Below, in pieces: positions 31,780-43,990 of a stretch of DNA of 64,000 bases. Below the pieces are notes generated by a model that made no database searches, was not told the origin of the DNA, and saw nothing but the letters and a program-made list of their open reading frames with translations. The DNA comes from Lunularia cruciata (lineage: Eukaryota; Streptophyta; Marchantiopsida; Lunulariales; Lunulariaceae). Location of the stretch: contig OX419758.1 of the NCBI GenBank assembly GCA_948567375.1, positions 64,385,965 through 64,449,964 of the forward strand, read 5' to 3'. The position numbers and the translations under genes were made by a program. Position 1 is the first letter of the stretch; each line of letters begins with the position of its first letter.

Positions 31780-33180
31780 TCTTCAAGCAATGGTTGATCA
31801 AATATTTAGGAGTTTGTGGATGATCTATCAGAGGGATTACCCCCCAATCGTGGTATGCCCTTCAAGATTGAGTTATTGCCAGGGAGTACTCTAATGAGTA
31901 GACCAATCCATTGGCTCTCACTAAACAAGTTGGAAGAGTTGCAAATAACACTTATGGAGTTGTTGGAGAAGGATTTCATAAAACATAGTACATCTCTTGG
32001 GGATCATTGGTACTATTTGTTCTAAAGAAGGATGGAGGACTTTGTTTCTATATTGATTATAGTGGACTCAATAAATAAACAATGAAGAGTGCATATCCCT
32101 TGCCTTGAATTGATTACTTGCTTGATCAGTTGAGTAGAGCACAATACTTCTCCATGTTGGATCTTTGCAATGCCTATTGGCAAATCCCCATTGATAGAGA
32201 AGATATGAAAAAGATTGCCTTTTAAACAAGGTATGGGCATTTTGAGTGGAGAGTTCTACCTTTTGGGCTCATTAATACTCTTCATGGATCAGATGCATCG
32301 GATGTTGGATGGACTATTGGATTGATACATGGTGGTGTTCTTGGATGATAGCTTAATCTATAGCAAGACAGAGTTAAAACACATGGATCATGTGCCAGAG
32401 TCCAAAGACGACAACAACAATGGAAATTTTCTCCCAAGAAGTTGAAGTGTGCCTTTTGGGAGAAGGAAGTTACCTTCTTGGGTCACAAGATCTCATCAAA
32501 GGAGATCAAGATGGAAGAGGAAAAAAGCAAGAGCATTACTGATTGGCCTACTCCAAAAGATGCTACAAAAGTATGAACATTTAATAGATTGACCAATTTT
32601 TATCAATGGTTCATCCACTATATGCCCATGTGACCGCACCATTGAATGATCTCTTGGAGAATAACTTGAGATTTTAGTGGACCACCAAGCACAGAGAAGC
32701 ATTCCAAAAGTTGAAACATATGGTGTCTTGAAGACCCATTCTTCAACCATATGATCCTCAACTACCTTGTGTGGTTGATTTTGATGCTTCTAACTTTGTA
32801 ATTGGAGCCATGTTGTAGTAGGAATTCCCAGATGGATTACATCTCATTGCCTTTGTGTCTTCCCAACTACATACAATTGAAAAGAATTAGTCTGCTTGAG
32901 ATTAGGAACAACTAGCAATGGTATATACCACCAAAATACATAGGCATTGTCTCTTGGGGAAACAAGTGATCATGCAAACTGATCATAAACTATTGTTGCA
33001 GACATTACACTTGGAACACATGAAGAGTTGACATCATTGATGGGATGAGCAACTCCAATTTTTTGACATCAAACTTGAGTACAAACCAAGTTGGTTGCAT
33101 GTCATCCTAATGCCAATCACAACGGCCTGATTTGACATCTCTTCCTCTCATCACAATAGCCATTACAACTGTGCCAATTG
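31780..33180 (+). pseudogene. RT and RNase H of the complete family 2 element
   Basis: RT begins [20 protein letters not shown] and LEELQITLMELLEKDFI (31,857-31,990). Fingers and palm follow in shifting frames, including VVFLDDSLIYSKTE (about 32,335-32,370), where the catalytic DD is kept. RNase H-like sequence (VVDFDASNF, then HPIAFVSxQL) is visible near 32,770-32,880 but is broken by stops. The target site used by the solo LTR in copy 1 is uninterrupted here at about 32,116. Confidence 0.8.
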
Positions 33181-33339
33181 ACTCTAAGGTCCAAAACAAG
33201 TTTAGGTTACCTCTGCAGCAAGATGCCTTCTTCTGGATGGTACATGGTCATCTTGCAACATGCAACAAGGAGTACAACACCTTCTCCTTCAAGGAAAGCC
33301 TTTTATTCCATGAGGACCAGATATATATTCCAGCCAAGG

Positions 33340-34660
33340 GATGATCTCCAACTTGTGCGCCTCCAAGAAGCCCATGACTTACCAATTGCTGGTCATGGGT
33401 GTAGACAAGACCTTGGGTACTCTCCAATGTCAATGGTGGTTGCCTAACATGACACAAGATGTTTGAGAGTTTGTCCAATCGTGTGAGAGTTGACAATGCA
33501 ACAAGACTAGCAACCAAAAACTGAGTGGACTCTTTCAGCCACCTCCATTCTATTTGCTTGATGGGAACACGTGAGCCTAGATCTCATTGTGTCTTTGCCC
33601 AAGACAAAGCAAGGTCCCACAAGGATCATGGTGTTTGTGGATAAGCTTAGTAAGAAAATCCATTTGGTACCAAACTTTGATACTGTGGATGCTCCAACAT
33701 TGGCACAGATCTACTTTGACACTATCTTCAAGCATCATGGGATGCCTTGTGTACTTATCTCTGATCATGATCCTTGATTCAATGAAAAATTTTGGCAAGC
33801 ATTCTTCCAAATACTCGGTAGCAAGCCTGCTTTGTCCACGGCTTGTCATCCTCAAACTGATGGACAAATTGAATATGAAAATCTAACCTTGGAAGATATG
33901 CTTCATGTCTTCAGCAACATCAACCATACCAATTGGGATGAATGTCTTATAGCTACAAAGTTTGCATACAACAATTCCAAATAAAATATCATTGGATTCT
34001 CTCCTTTCTTCCTCAATTTTGGCTAAGATCCACTTGTTCCAAATTTCCTTCTTACTCTTCCTCCATCTCATGTTCCTCATACTTCCACTTTCTTGACCAC
34101 TATATCCCAATGCTTCCAACAAGCCCAATCTCATCTCCTTGTTGGTCAGAATGGACAAAAAACAATATGCGGACCACCATTGTCATGATCTCACTTTTCA
34201 AGTTGGTGATAAGGTCATGCTCTCCTCTAGTAACTTAACCCTCCCACTTGATATCCAAGTTTGTAAACTCACCCTTTATTGGATAGGACTCTTTGATGTC
34301 ACCCAAATCATCTCTCCTATTGCTTATCGAATTGCCTTGCCTTGTCATATGCACATCCACCCTATCTTTCACATTTCCAAGTTGAAACCCTTTGTTCCTA
34401 AACCATCTTCTTTTTCCTCTTGAATGCAACCTCCTCCTCCTCCTCCCGTCCCTACCAATGATCATTAGGACTATGAAGTTGATCATATCCTTATACATCA
34501 CCACATTCAACAAGGCTGTCAACTACATACGGAGAACAAGGTCCTTTGGAAAGGGTACCCTTGCATGATGCCACATGGGAACCTCTTTCTCATCTCCAAA
34601 ATGCACAAACAGCTATCTAGAAGTTTGAAGCTTCAATGACGACAAGGACATCACTAACTA
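33340..34660 (+). pseudogene. Integrase and chromodomain of the complete family 2 element
   Basis: The core starts MSLDLIVSLPKTKQ (33,571). The catalytic triad is readable: Asp in MVFVDKLSKK, Asp in LISDHDP, and Glu in HPQTDGQIEYEN near 33,845-33,880. A stop at 33,775 lies between the second Asp and the Glu. The GPY-like region and then VLWKGYPLHDATWEP (about 34,530-34,585) give a chromodomain. This enzyme would have joined cDNA to chromatin targets. Confidence 0.82.
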
Positions 34661-34674
34661 GTGGTGGGGGAATA

Positions 34675-35098
34675 TTTAACAATATGGAGTTTAGCGACAA
34701 AGTTAACTAGGGCTAACAAAGAAGCAAATAGGACATATTAGCATAGAATCTTCTAGAAGTATCTAGGAAGCTTCTTGGAAGTTTTCTTCATAGCTTAGCT
34801 TGCACCCCAAGTAAGTAGATTCTAGAAAGAAGCTTCTAGAAGCTCCCAACTAGCTTAGCTTGCACGCCAAGTAAACAACTTCTAGAAAAAAACTTCTTGA
34901 GAAGCTTTCTAGTTAACTTGGCTTGCACTCCAAGAAATTGGCTCAAGGAAGATTCTTGAGAAGCTTCTCAAGACCTTGTATGCTCCCTATAAATACCAAA
35001 GCCTAAGCTCATGCTAGGCATTCGGAGTTTCTCTCATTCTAGTGTCCCAATGTGAGCTTCCATTCTCCTATTTCTCTCTTTGGTCTTGGTCTTTTACA
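34675..35098 (+). repeat. 3' LTR of the complete family 2 element, with a heat-shock-element-like motif
   Basis: 424 bp, starting TTTAACAATATGG (TG lost) and ending GTCTTTTACA. It has three copies of the variable unit. At 34820-34841 the sequence TTCTAGAAAGAAGCTTCTAG continues to AA, giving a perfect GAAnnTTCnnGAA array (34829-34841). TATAAATA lies at 34988-34995, about 150 bp downstream. Confidence 0.85.
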
Positions 35099-38000
35099 CA
35101 TTCATTGAGAGAAGGATCATTCACCAATTCCAACTCAATGCTGATGGGGTCTTAACACACTTGTTTGTCATACCAAAGACCATCAAAGAGATCACCAACA
35201 AAATTTACTCTTGGATTTGATGTACAAAACCTACCAATATCCTATGCCATTGCTTCATGGTATTGGTGTGACGAACACCATGTTCTTTTCTTCATAAGGA
35301 ATGAAACCGAAGCAGATTACACTTGGTCAATGTAAGAGATGAACAATTTTTTCTACAGTCTATAGATCAATCTTGAATGACACTTTTTTTGTCACCTTGA
35401 GAGAACTAGCCTTGATGAATGAAATTTCTTTGATCTTCTATAGATATTGGAATATTCTTTGTGTTTGGCTTATCAATAAGAATGTTCTCACCACATAGTG
35501 CATATCTTTTGAGTCAAATGAGTCTTGGCAAGGATTCAACAAATGCTAGAAAATTGTGATTGATTCATTGGTGAAAGAGTAGTACACAAATAATTGTCGG
35601 CATCTTGCCAAAGATGTTCCCAAGAGTATCTTCTCTTACTTGAAATCCACTCGGTTGATCTACAAAGAATTATTTGTGGTAACATGACTCAAAAGCATCT
35701 GCCATTATTATCACATTTCAATGTCATGTGTGTAGGATGCCCATACAACCTTTGGATCCATGTGTCAATTGGTGATTTTGGAGCAATCCATGATGCAATT
35801 TAGCTTGCCTACAACAATTAATGGTGTGAGTTCAACCAATGATACACCAAGGAAAGGAACCAACTAGCTTTGAAGCATAATCATCGTATTTAGATAAGTG
35901 TGGTACAAAAATATCAACTTTTGCCTTGAATGAGCATTCAAGGATTTCAATAAGGGCTTGTCAATGGATGAGAGTACAACACCATAGGAGGGTTTCAGAT
36001 TTAGGGACTTTTTTATGCAGGTACCCACAAAATTTTTTATGGATATTCATAAAAAATTTGATGGGTGCTACTTTTAAAGTTCAAAAGAAATTTATATGTA
36101 GAGTACTTGTAGCCGTAAAAATTTTATGGATGAAAAACCTGTAAAATATTCATGGGTAGTATGGTTTTATGGGTATCCTTAAATTTTAAATGCTCATCAA
36201 GGGATTTGAAATTTAAAAGTATCCATGTAAACCAAGTTGGACACTTCTGTCTTCCTCTATTCTACATTTTTGTCATCTTCTTCTCTCAAGCAAAGAGAGA
36301 ACATTTCAAAAACTTGATATTTCATTGACTTCCTTTCTTGTGTCCCCTTGTCATCATAGGCTTAGCTAAATGTCAAGTAATCCCTGACATCTCATCTAGT
36401 CTATAAGTGGTCATTACTAAATATTGGATTGTAAATGCCCCTAAAGCCTTCTACCCATGAAGCTTTTTCCTCTAATTTTAAATAGATTTACATGGTCATT
36501 CATTTCCAAAACCAAAATTTTATTGATACTTGATGCTCTACTGATAAAAAAAAATTTAAAATCTAAGACCAAAATCAAAATCCAAGACCAAAATTTTAAC
36601 TTATTGCAAAAAAACTCTATTGAATGTGGTTTGAGCATGAAATGTCCATTATTGATGTGAAAACACTATGACATTAGGGAGTTTCAGTTTTCAGAAAGTA
36701 AAGTCTTTTGTAGCCACCTGTGCAAAAACAACCTCCATCCTATTTTCCAACTTGAAATGATGCTACTAAAGCTAGAGCATCCTTCTCCTTTGTTGCTTCA
36801 TTTGGTCATATTGAGGAGAGGCTAGCTACAATGCAACCCAACCAACATCTTTTTGGAACAAAAAATTGCCCATCTTGAAACTCAAGAAATTAGCATTCAC
36901 TGATTTTAAGTCCCTGAGGCTACCATAAAACAAAAGCATAGGGCAAAATCTTGCAACATTTGAGTATGTCAATCAAAAATTTTCAGATCAACCTCAAAGC
37001 AACATCAACCAAAGGAGATGCATAATGTTGTTGTACTTTGCTTTTTTGCTCTCTAGGAACACATTGTTGTCTTTTTGTGGTTTGTGTAGCCCATGAAAAG
37101 GTAGTTTAGTGTTATTTATCTTTGCAATGTTAGAGTACATTGTACAATGAACCCCATTGTTGAGAAATTGACAGTAATCTCTGTACATCTAAGTGATTGG
37201 CCACATGGATTAGGATCTTGTTGTCTTTTAATGCTATGGTGTATAAGTGATGGAGACTTGATAGAAAAATGAGGTTTTTTAGTCTTAGGAGTCTTGAGTG
37301 GGGAGTAGAACGGTGAAGAGTGAGAATGGTAGCAAAGTGTGGGAGCTAGAGCATTTGAACAAGAGATGTTTTTCACTCTTGATCTACCACTCCCATATCC
37401 TTTTCTCATCAGACTTTAGATTTGCATTGTGACCACTTCTGAACTTGGATGGTAGCACATTTCAAGCTTGAGTTCATGGCTATGGTGATACAAAACTTTG
37501 ATCCTATTATCTTTCATATGTTTACTTATGGATAGGTTTGGGATTCAACCATTTATGTGCTTTTGTAGAAGGAGAGGGACTAAAAATTTTCTCAAGGCCG
37601 TCAAGGTAGAGTTGTGGGGTTAATGTGTCAAAATAAGAAGTGGTTAAGTGACAAAAGTGTAAATAATTGTGTCCTAACATGGTGTGAACACAAAAAAACA
37701 CAATATTTGAGCAAGTTATAAATAAGATTTTATCAATGGGAGCAAGGGGGTCAAATGCATACCCACATGCACAAATTGAGGATTTTGAGAATTCTTAAAT
37801 AGCTTTTCATAATATATCAGCAAGGTTGCAGAGAAAATAAAATGGTTTTCCGTGTTGAGCCTAAGAAATATCAATTTTGAGTTTATTCAAATTTGATTTG
37901 ATCAACTGAAGTTGGAGTATTGGATATCTAGGTTTTGAAAAGAAGATGATGATCAAGTTTGGGTTTTGGCCACTTTTTAAGTTTTGGTTTGAATCATCCT

Positions 38001-38992
38001 TTCACAACTTTTAGTATTATTTGTGGTTATGTCTTATATCTCTATGCAAAATTTTCATGTAAATTTCTTGATAGAAAATTCAAGGTATTGGATCAAGTAT
38101 ATTTGGGTATGTTGAGCTCAAAAGTTACCCTTGTTTGTGAATTGATCCATATCTAGAGATTGGGTTTTGATTCAACCATCAAATTTTCCAAAGGTTTAGA
38201 CGAGAGCAAGAGAAACTATTATGTAAAACTTGATTAGCTCAAGGCTTAAAGATAGGCAAATTTGGTGCAACAAATTTTATTGGAATAATTATCATAAGTT
38301 GAATAGAGTAATTTTATCTCCAAATGCAACTAATGTCCATTTTCTAATTTTAAGTCATGAATGAAAGGTTTATAGCTTTCTAAAGTGTTCACTACTATTA
38401 TATAAATAATTGGGTCAAAACTCAACAAAAAAGTTGTGCAAGAATCAAGACTAGAGCCTTACTTAGGGTTTTGAAATTAAAGTTTAAATTACAAAAATTA
38501 GATCAAGTTTGAGACCTTGTGGTCAAACTAGATCTTGTGGTCAAAATTAGATCAAGAGAACTTTGGTAGTCAAATTGATGCTCAATTGATATCACATGCT
38601 TATCTCACAAGCTTTCTAGAACATTTGAATCAAAGTTATAAAGAAAAAATCATCTCCATTTGAATCTTGTAAAGATTTCCACATCAAAAGGCATATAATT
38701 TCCTTATCTTGAATGAAATTTGGATGCAAACTTGGAATATAGATTGAGATTAGCTTCTTAATAAGAGCCTCTTTGCTCTCGGTGTATTGAGTATTTCCCC
38801 TTGGTAGCACTAGAAGTGATGACCACAAAACTAGGAGTGCATATTGTGATGATAGGTTAGGTTGCTTATTATTCTCATACCCTATAAAAGCACATAGGAA
38901 ACAAGTGTAGAAGGTTCTAACAATTACAAAAATAAGTGGATTCAAACTATAAGTGACAAGTCTACATGCTACCTCCTATCCATCAGCTCTAG

Positions 38993-39057
38993 AACTAGGC
39001 ACCTAGTGTATTCCTAAAGAGAGGAAAAGAAAGTATGATATTTGATGCTTTGTTGAA
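38993..39057. other. Centre of the giant palindrome
   Basis: About 65 bp between the inner ends of the two arms (CTCCTATCCATCAGCTCT on the left, AGAGCTTATGGATAGGAG on the right). No motif is recognised. Confidence 0.6.
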
Positions 39058-40892
39058 GAGCTTATGGATAGGAGGTTATATGTAAACTTGTCACTAATAG
39101 TTTGAGTCCATTTGTTTTCCCAACCATCAGAACCTTCTATTCTTATTTCCAATGTTCCTTCTAGTGGGTAGGGGAATAATGAGCAACCTAACATATCATC
39201 ACACCATACACTCTTGGTTTCTTGGTCATCACTTCCAATGCTACCAAAGAGAAATGCATAACACACCTAGAGAGAAGAAACCTAAGCGTAATGTTCGCAC
39301 ACCTATCCAAAGAACTGGATGTAAAATTAAAAATGCAAGCATGGATTGGATCCAAACACAAGAAATTTAGAAAAATTCTCCATAGTTTGTTTCTATAGAA
39401 CTTCCTTGCTCTATCTAAGATTTGCTCCAAATCTGTACTCTAAGTTTGTGTCCAACTGATACTCTAGATAGGGAAACTCTATGATTTTTTTTTTAAGAAA
39501 TCTTTCAAGATTAAGATGGGGATAACTTCTTTCCTATAACTCTGATTTAGATGTTCTAAGACTCAATGGAAAGTAGAAAATCTATGCAATAAAATTTCCA
39601 ATGATATAAATTCAACCTCAATTTTACAACTATAGCTCTTTTGACAATGTCTCAACCTTTCCCTAATTTTTTAGTTCAAACCTAATTTTGAAACTCTAGT
39701 CAAGACTCCAATCCTAATTCATGCATAGTTTTTACCAAACTTTTAGACTAAAGATTCATGTCAAAAATGGAGAAAATATAGAAAGCTACAATCCTTTCAC
39801 TCATGACTTTAAATTGGAGACTTTACATTCAATTTAGTTGGAGATAAGATTCCTCTATAATATAATCTCTTGTATAATTTGTTCCACCAAATCTCACTAT
39901 ATATAGTCCTTGAGCCAACTATATTTTACTAAATATTTGGTTGTAAAATTCTCTAAAATCTTGTAAAGTTTGAATGGTTGAATCTGAACACAATCTCTAT
40001 ATATGGATCAATCCTCAAGTTGGGTTAATTTTAAAGTCATACATACCCAAGTATACTTGATTCTAAAAAATTTAATCTTTCATTTAAGTATTCACATAAA
40101 AAAATTTCATAGAGGCATAAGACATAAGCACAAATAGTATTGGAAATTTTCATAGGCTGATTCAAACCAAAACTTGAGAAGTGACCAAAACACCAAACTT
40201 GATCATACATTTCTCTTGAAAACCTTGATTTCCAATACTCCAACTTCAATTGATTATGTAAGATTTGATATCAATTGAAAATCAAAATTAAAATTTCTTG
40301 GGCTTAGCACAACCAACATTTGTCAGATCCTATTGAAAAATCATGAAAAAATTTCATTAAGTCTCCAAGTTCCACAATTTGTGCTCTTGGGTATGAAATT
40401 GAACCCCTTGCTTCAATTGATAATTTATTGCTCATAAATTTCTCAAATCTCATAATGCTTAATTTTAGACCATAGTATATTTGCTCATTTTTCTAATTGT
40501 GGTCTTATCTTCCTAAATTCCCTTCACTAACTCCCTCAAACAAACAAAAAACATGACTTCACATGTTAGGACCTCAATTCTTGCACTTTTGTCGCTTAAC
40601 TTCTCCTTTTGATACATAGATCCCACAACTCCACCTTAGAAGCAAGTGAAATCTTATCCCTCTCCTTTTTCAAAAGCACATAAATAGTCAAGTCCCCAAC
40701 TTTTTTGTAAGTAAGCATAGAAAGGGTAATATGATCTAGGTTTTCCATCACCCAACACCATGAATACAAGCCTAAAATATGCTACCATCCAAACCCAAAG
40801 TGATCATGGGGCCAAATTTGAAGCATGATGAGAAAAGGATTTGAGAGCGGTAGATCAAAAGCAAGGAACAATTCTTGTTCAAACTCAACCTC

Positions 40893-41744
40893 TGTAATAC
40901 AAATAGCTAGACATATGATCTAGAGATGAAATTTGGTTTGGTAACATCTAAGAGGATGTTATACATGATGGAAGTCCATTCCTATTCAACATAGACATGC
41001 ATCATCTAGATGTAATCATGATTGATCTCAAAAAAAAACATCAGGTGCCCTTGGAAAAAATACCCAATAAGGTCTAAGTAGATCAGACAAAGGTACCACC
41101 ATAAGAGTACTTCTACTAATAGACTAGAAATTAAAACATGCTTGAAGACTTAAGAATCAATAGCTAGATATATGATCTAAAGGTAGAATTTGGGTTGGTG
41201 ATATCTAGAAGGATGGTACATGTAATGGAAAAAGTAGATTAGGTAGAGGTATCACCAAAAGAGCACTTATGCAAATAGAGCAGAAACCAAAATAGGCCTG
41301 AAAACTTCAAAGGCAATTTTGGAGGCCTAAATAGATGAATTAGACCTCAAAAATGTGTACATCTCCCTCCCCTCCCTAGTGGGGGAAAACCTGGCCTTCC
41401 CTCCCCTTTGGTTTGACTCACCGAGAGCTTTCCAACGGTACCTCACCCATGTGATTATGAGATTCCTATAGGAAGATTCCCTAAAATATTCCTTCTAGTC
41501 AAAGCCTATTTGACCAACCAGATGGGACCAAGATCGACATGTCACCCATCCAAGCAAGTAATCTAAGGGTGGAGCTCACTTACATGTCACCTATCCATGT
41601 ACCTAATCCTATGGTGGAGTATCCTTGGAGGAGATCCTCTTTGGCTATATAATAAAGAGAAGGTGCTCCCTTGGGGCACCAAAGTTTGAGAGTGAAACCT
41701 GTGTTTTCTCTTTTGTGTATCTTTGCTATCCTCAGAATATTACA
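40893..41744 (+). mobile_element. Family 1A solo LTR in the right palindrome arm
   Basis: 852 bp, starting TGTAATACAAATAGC and ending ATATTACA. Flanks are ACCTC (40888-40892) and CCCTC (41745-41749), a 5-bp duplication with one mismatch. The left arm near 37,350 lacks the insert and shows the continuous sequence. It has the internal tandem duplication of subfamily 1A, and a foreign block of about 95 bp (near 40,977-41,070) interrupts the first copy. Confidence 0.85.
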
Positions 41745-42236
41745 CCCTCTAACACTTTAGCTCACATAGTTTGTTACAACTCTCACCTTCGGCATTCTCC
41801 TTCCATTGGAGACTCCTAAGACTAAAAATCTCCCCGATCTATCAAGTCTACACTGTCTATATACATCACAGCCCTAAAAGCAAACAAGATTATAATCCAC
41901 ATAGACAATCACTTGAATGTACATAGATTGCTCACAAGGAAATTGCTCAACTATAGAATCCATTGTACAACCTACTCTAACATTACGAAGATAAATAACA
42001 CTAAATTACTTTTTATTGGCTACACACACCACAACATGACAAAATGTCACTAAGTTGAACACAATTCTACAATAGGACCTACAACAAGCATCATAATGCT
42101 AATGATGAAAATCTGCTACTATTTTTGGTGGTATTTGCATTGGTTGCATTTGCTGCCAAACATTGGAAAAACTATTACCTTTATCATACAATATGCTATT
42201 AGTATGATCCATTTTTTAGGCCAATTTCATACCTTA

Positions 42237-42361
42237 TAGTTGGCAAGCTAACAAGGAATAAAATGAGTTTACCAAAAGAATTATATTAAGGTTTTTGGCT
42301 CTCAATAACCTCACCATAGCATTTTTGGTAAACTTACCATACCTTGTTAGCTTGCCAACTA
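42237..42361. repeat. 125-bp hairpin with 20-bp perfect inverted ends
   Basis: TAGTTGGCAAGCTAACAAGG (42237-42256) is the exact reverse complement of 42342-42361. A second inner stem, GTTTACCAAAA (42267-42277), pairs with 42323-42333. It could be a small foldback element or a hairpin RNA source. It lies in the block absent from the left arm. Confidence 0.75.
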
Positions 42362-43933
42362 AAGTGCATGTGGTTGCCCCAAATGATAGATCATGTTGAT
42401 AGCATATCATAAAATATAAAGCAATAGATTTTCCAACATGTGGTGGAAAATACAACCAATACCAATGTATGCATTTTTTGCAATATGTTTCTATAAAGGA
42501 GGAGAACCATTGGAAAATTCAAGCAATGAACTATCAATAAAATGTAGTGGAGGAAGAGTTAGTGGAGCTTGGAATGGTTGAAAGGGAAAGTGGTGATGGA
42601 AGTGGCAGCACATTTTCATGATTGGTATTATGTCATCTACCATAGGTCTTAGATTATGCACAACTTTGTGATATGTTCCGCATCTCCTTTGGATGGTGTT
42701 GCTTTGAGGCTTACCTGAAAATTCCTAATCAAATGTAATTTGCTTAAGTTTCATTCTTCATGAAGTAGGAAACTTGGTGTCTATCTGATTTGTGGAGGTG
42801 ACACCAATGCCATGAATCAATGGCATATGACATTGGTTGGTTTTGTGCATCAAATCCAATAGTAAAATTCTATTTGCTGAATTTGGCCATCTCTTCTATT
42901 GTCTTTGGTATGACAAAAGAGTGTGTTAAGACTCCATCATCTTTGTGTTAGAATTGGTGAATGGTCCCTTTCTTAATGAATGCATCCAGTAGTGCTTTTA
43001 TTAGACAATGCCCATCCAATCTCTTTTGGTTTCACACTTGAAATTACAATTATCTTAAAGATTGATTCTACATGCTTGATTTTGTTCATTAAATGTGCTA
43101 ATAATTTGCCTCAACACTATTCCAACCTTACACAATTACTCAACAATGATTCTCTTGTAAGAGTGCATGAGGAAGGGTATGTTGCAAGATTTTTTGTTGG
43201 TTCATGGTTGTGGATGCTATCCAAGAGCTTTGACTTCCAACCACAATTTTCGTTTTGTAAGACCACTAGGAAAAGCTAGTTAATTCGCAAAGTTGAAGTG
43301 TTTTGAATGTGGGTTTTGGACCCAATGTAGTTCCCCCATATGTATGCAGCTCAAAGACATAAACTTGATGTTTCCTTTTGGTTTTTTGGCAATGGTATGC
43401 ATGGATGCAACTTTCACAACAAAGCCATCTAGACAAGCATGGGCTTAGAGAGTAGACTTAGCCTCTTCCAAGTTTGAGTAGCATGTAAGAGACATAACAA
43501 TGTCCAGAGTTAGCAAGCAAAGGAGAGGCAAAGAGAGGAAGCAAGTCAAGAAGAGATGTACCAAAGTTGTGAGGAGAGAGAAGAAATAAATAAACCAGCA
43601 AATGAGACAGAATATACATGGGCTTAAAGAGCAGCTTCTTCCAAGGTTGAGTAGCATATGACAGTTGGGGCAATGAGAGACATAATGAATTTTAGAATTC
43701 AACAAGCAAAAGAGAGAGAATGAGTGTAAGCTTGGAGAGCAACTTCTTCAAGGGTTGAGTAGCAAGCAATAGTCGGAGCAATGAGAGACATGACAAAGTC
43801 CAAAGTATAACAAGTAGACAAGATACAAAGAGAGGAAGAAATTCCAAAAGAGATGTAGGTGTCAAAGTTGCAAGGAGAGAAAAAGAGTGATACTTTTGTA
43901 TCATATAGTGTACCATCCCTTTCTAAAGGCTAT

Positions 43934-43989
43934 CATTAGCCTTCCAAATGGCACTATAATTAGAAGGCACTATAATTGGAAGGCTAATG
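43934..43989. repeat. 56-bp hairpin at the outer edge of the right palindrome arm
   Basis: CATTAGCCTTCCAA (43934-43947) is the exact reverse complement of 43976-43989. Between them are two short copies of GCACTATAATT. The matching left edge near 28,250 keeps only CTATAGTGCCAC. Confidence 0.65.
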
Positions 43990-43990
43990 C

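Larger units (their letters stand above)
29528..35098 (+). mobile_element. Full-length family 2 Ty3/gypsy chromovirus (5,571 bp), degraded
   Basis: The element has both LTRs (29528-29888 and 34675-35098), a tRNA-Met PBS, gag, protease, RT, RNase H, integrase and chromodomain in order, a purine tract GTGGTGGGGGAATA, and perfect CATTC duplications. The 5' LTR start has lost the canonical TG (TACAATATGG). Numerous stops and frameshifts in all domains make it non-autonomous now. It splits the left arm of the giant palindrome, so it is younger than that duplication. It is the best reference for the truncated copy at 6240-10693. Confidence 0.9.
28250..38992 (+). repeat. Left arm of a giant imperfect palindrome (holds the family 2 element)
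   Basis: Blocks here match the reverse complement of 39,058-43,990 in mirrored order: 28,300-28,500 with 43,450-43,900; 35,099-35,340 with 42,735-42,990; 36,985-37,035 with 42,680-42,730; 37,120-37,560 with 40,640-42,000; 37,930-38,120 with 40,037-40,220; 38,400-38,520 with 39,640-39,720; 38,780-38,992 with 39,058-39,270. Identity looks moderate with indels. The extra block 35,345-36,975 has no right-arm counterpart. Excluding the retroelement the arm is about 5.2 kb. No intact gene is visible; CT-rich stretches near 28,320-28,620 give low-complexity open frames only. Confidence 0.75.
39058..43990 (-). repeat. Right arm of the giant imperfect palindrome (holds a solo LTR)
   Basis: This is the mirror copy of the left arm, block by block as listed there. 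It contains the family 1A solo LTR (40893-41744) and an extra block at about 42,110-42,660 with a perfect-stem hairpin. Without the LTR the arm is about 4.1 kb. No gene is supported in it; the open frames near 43,450-43,900 are the low-complexity mirror of those at 28.3-28.6 kb. Confidence 0.75.
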
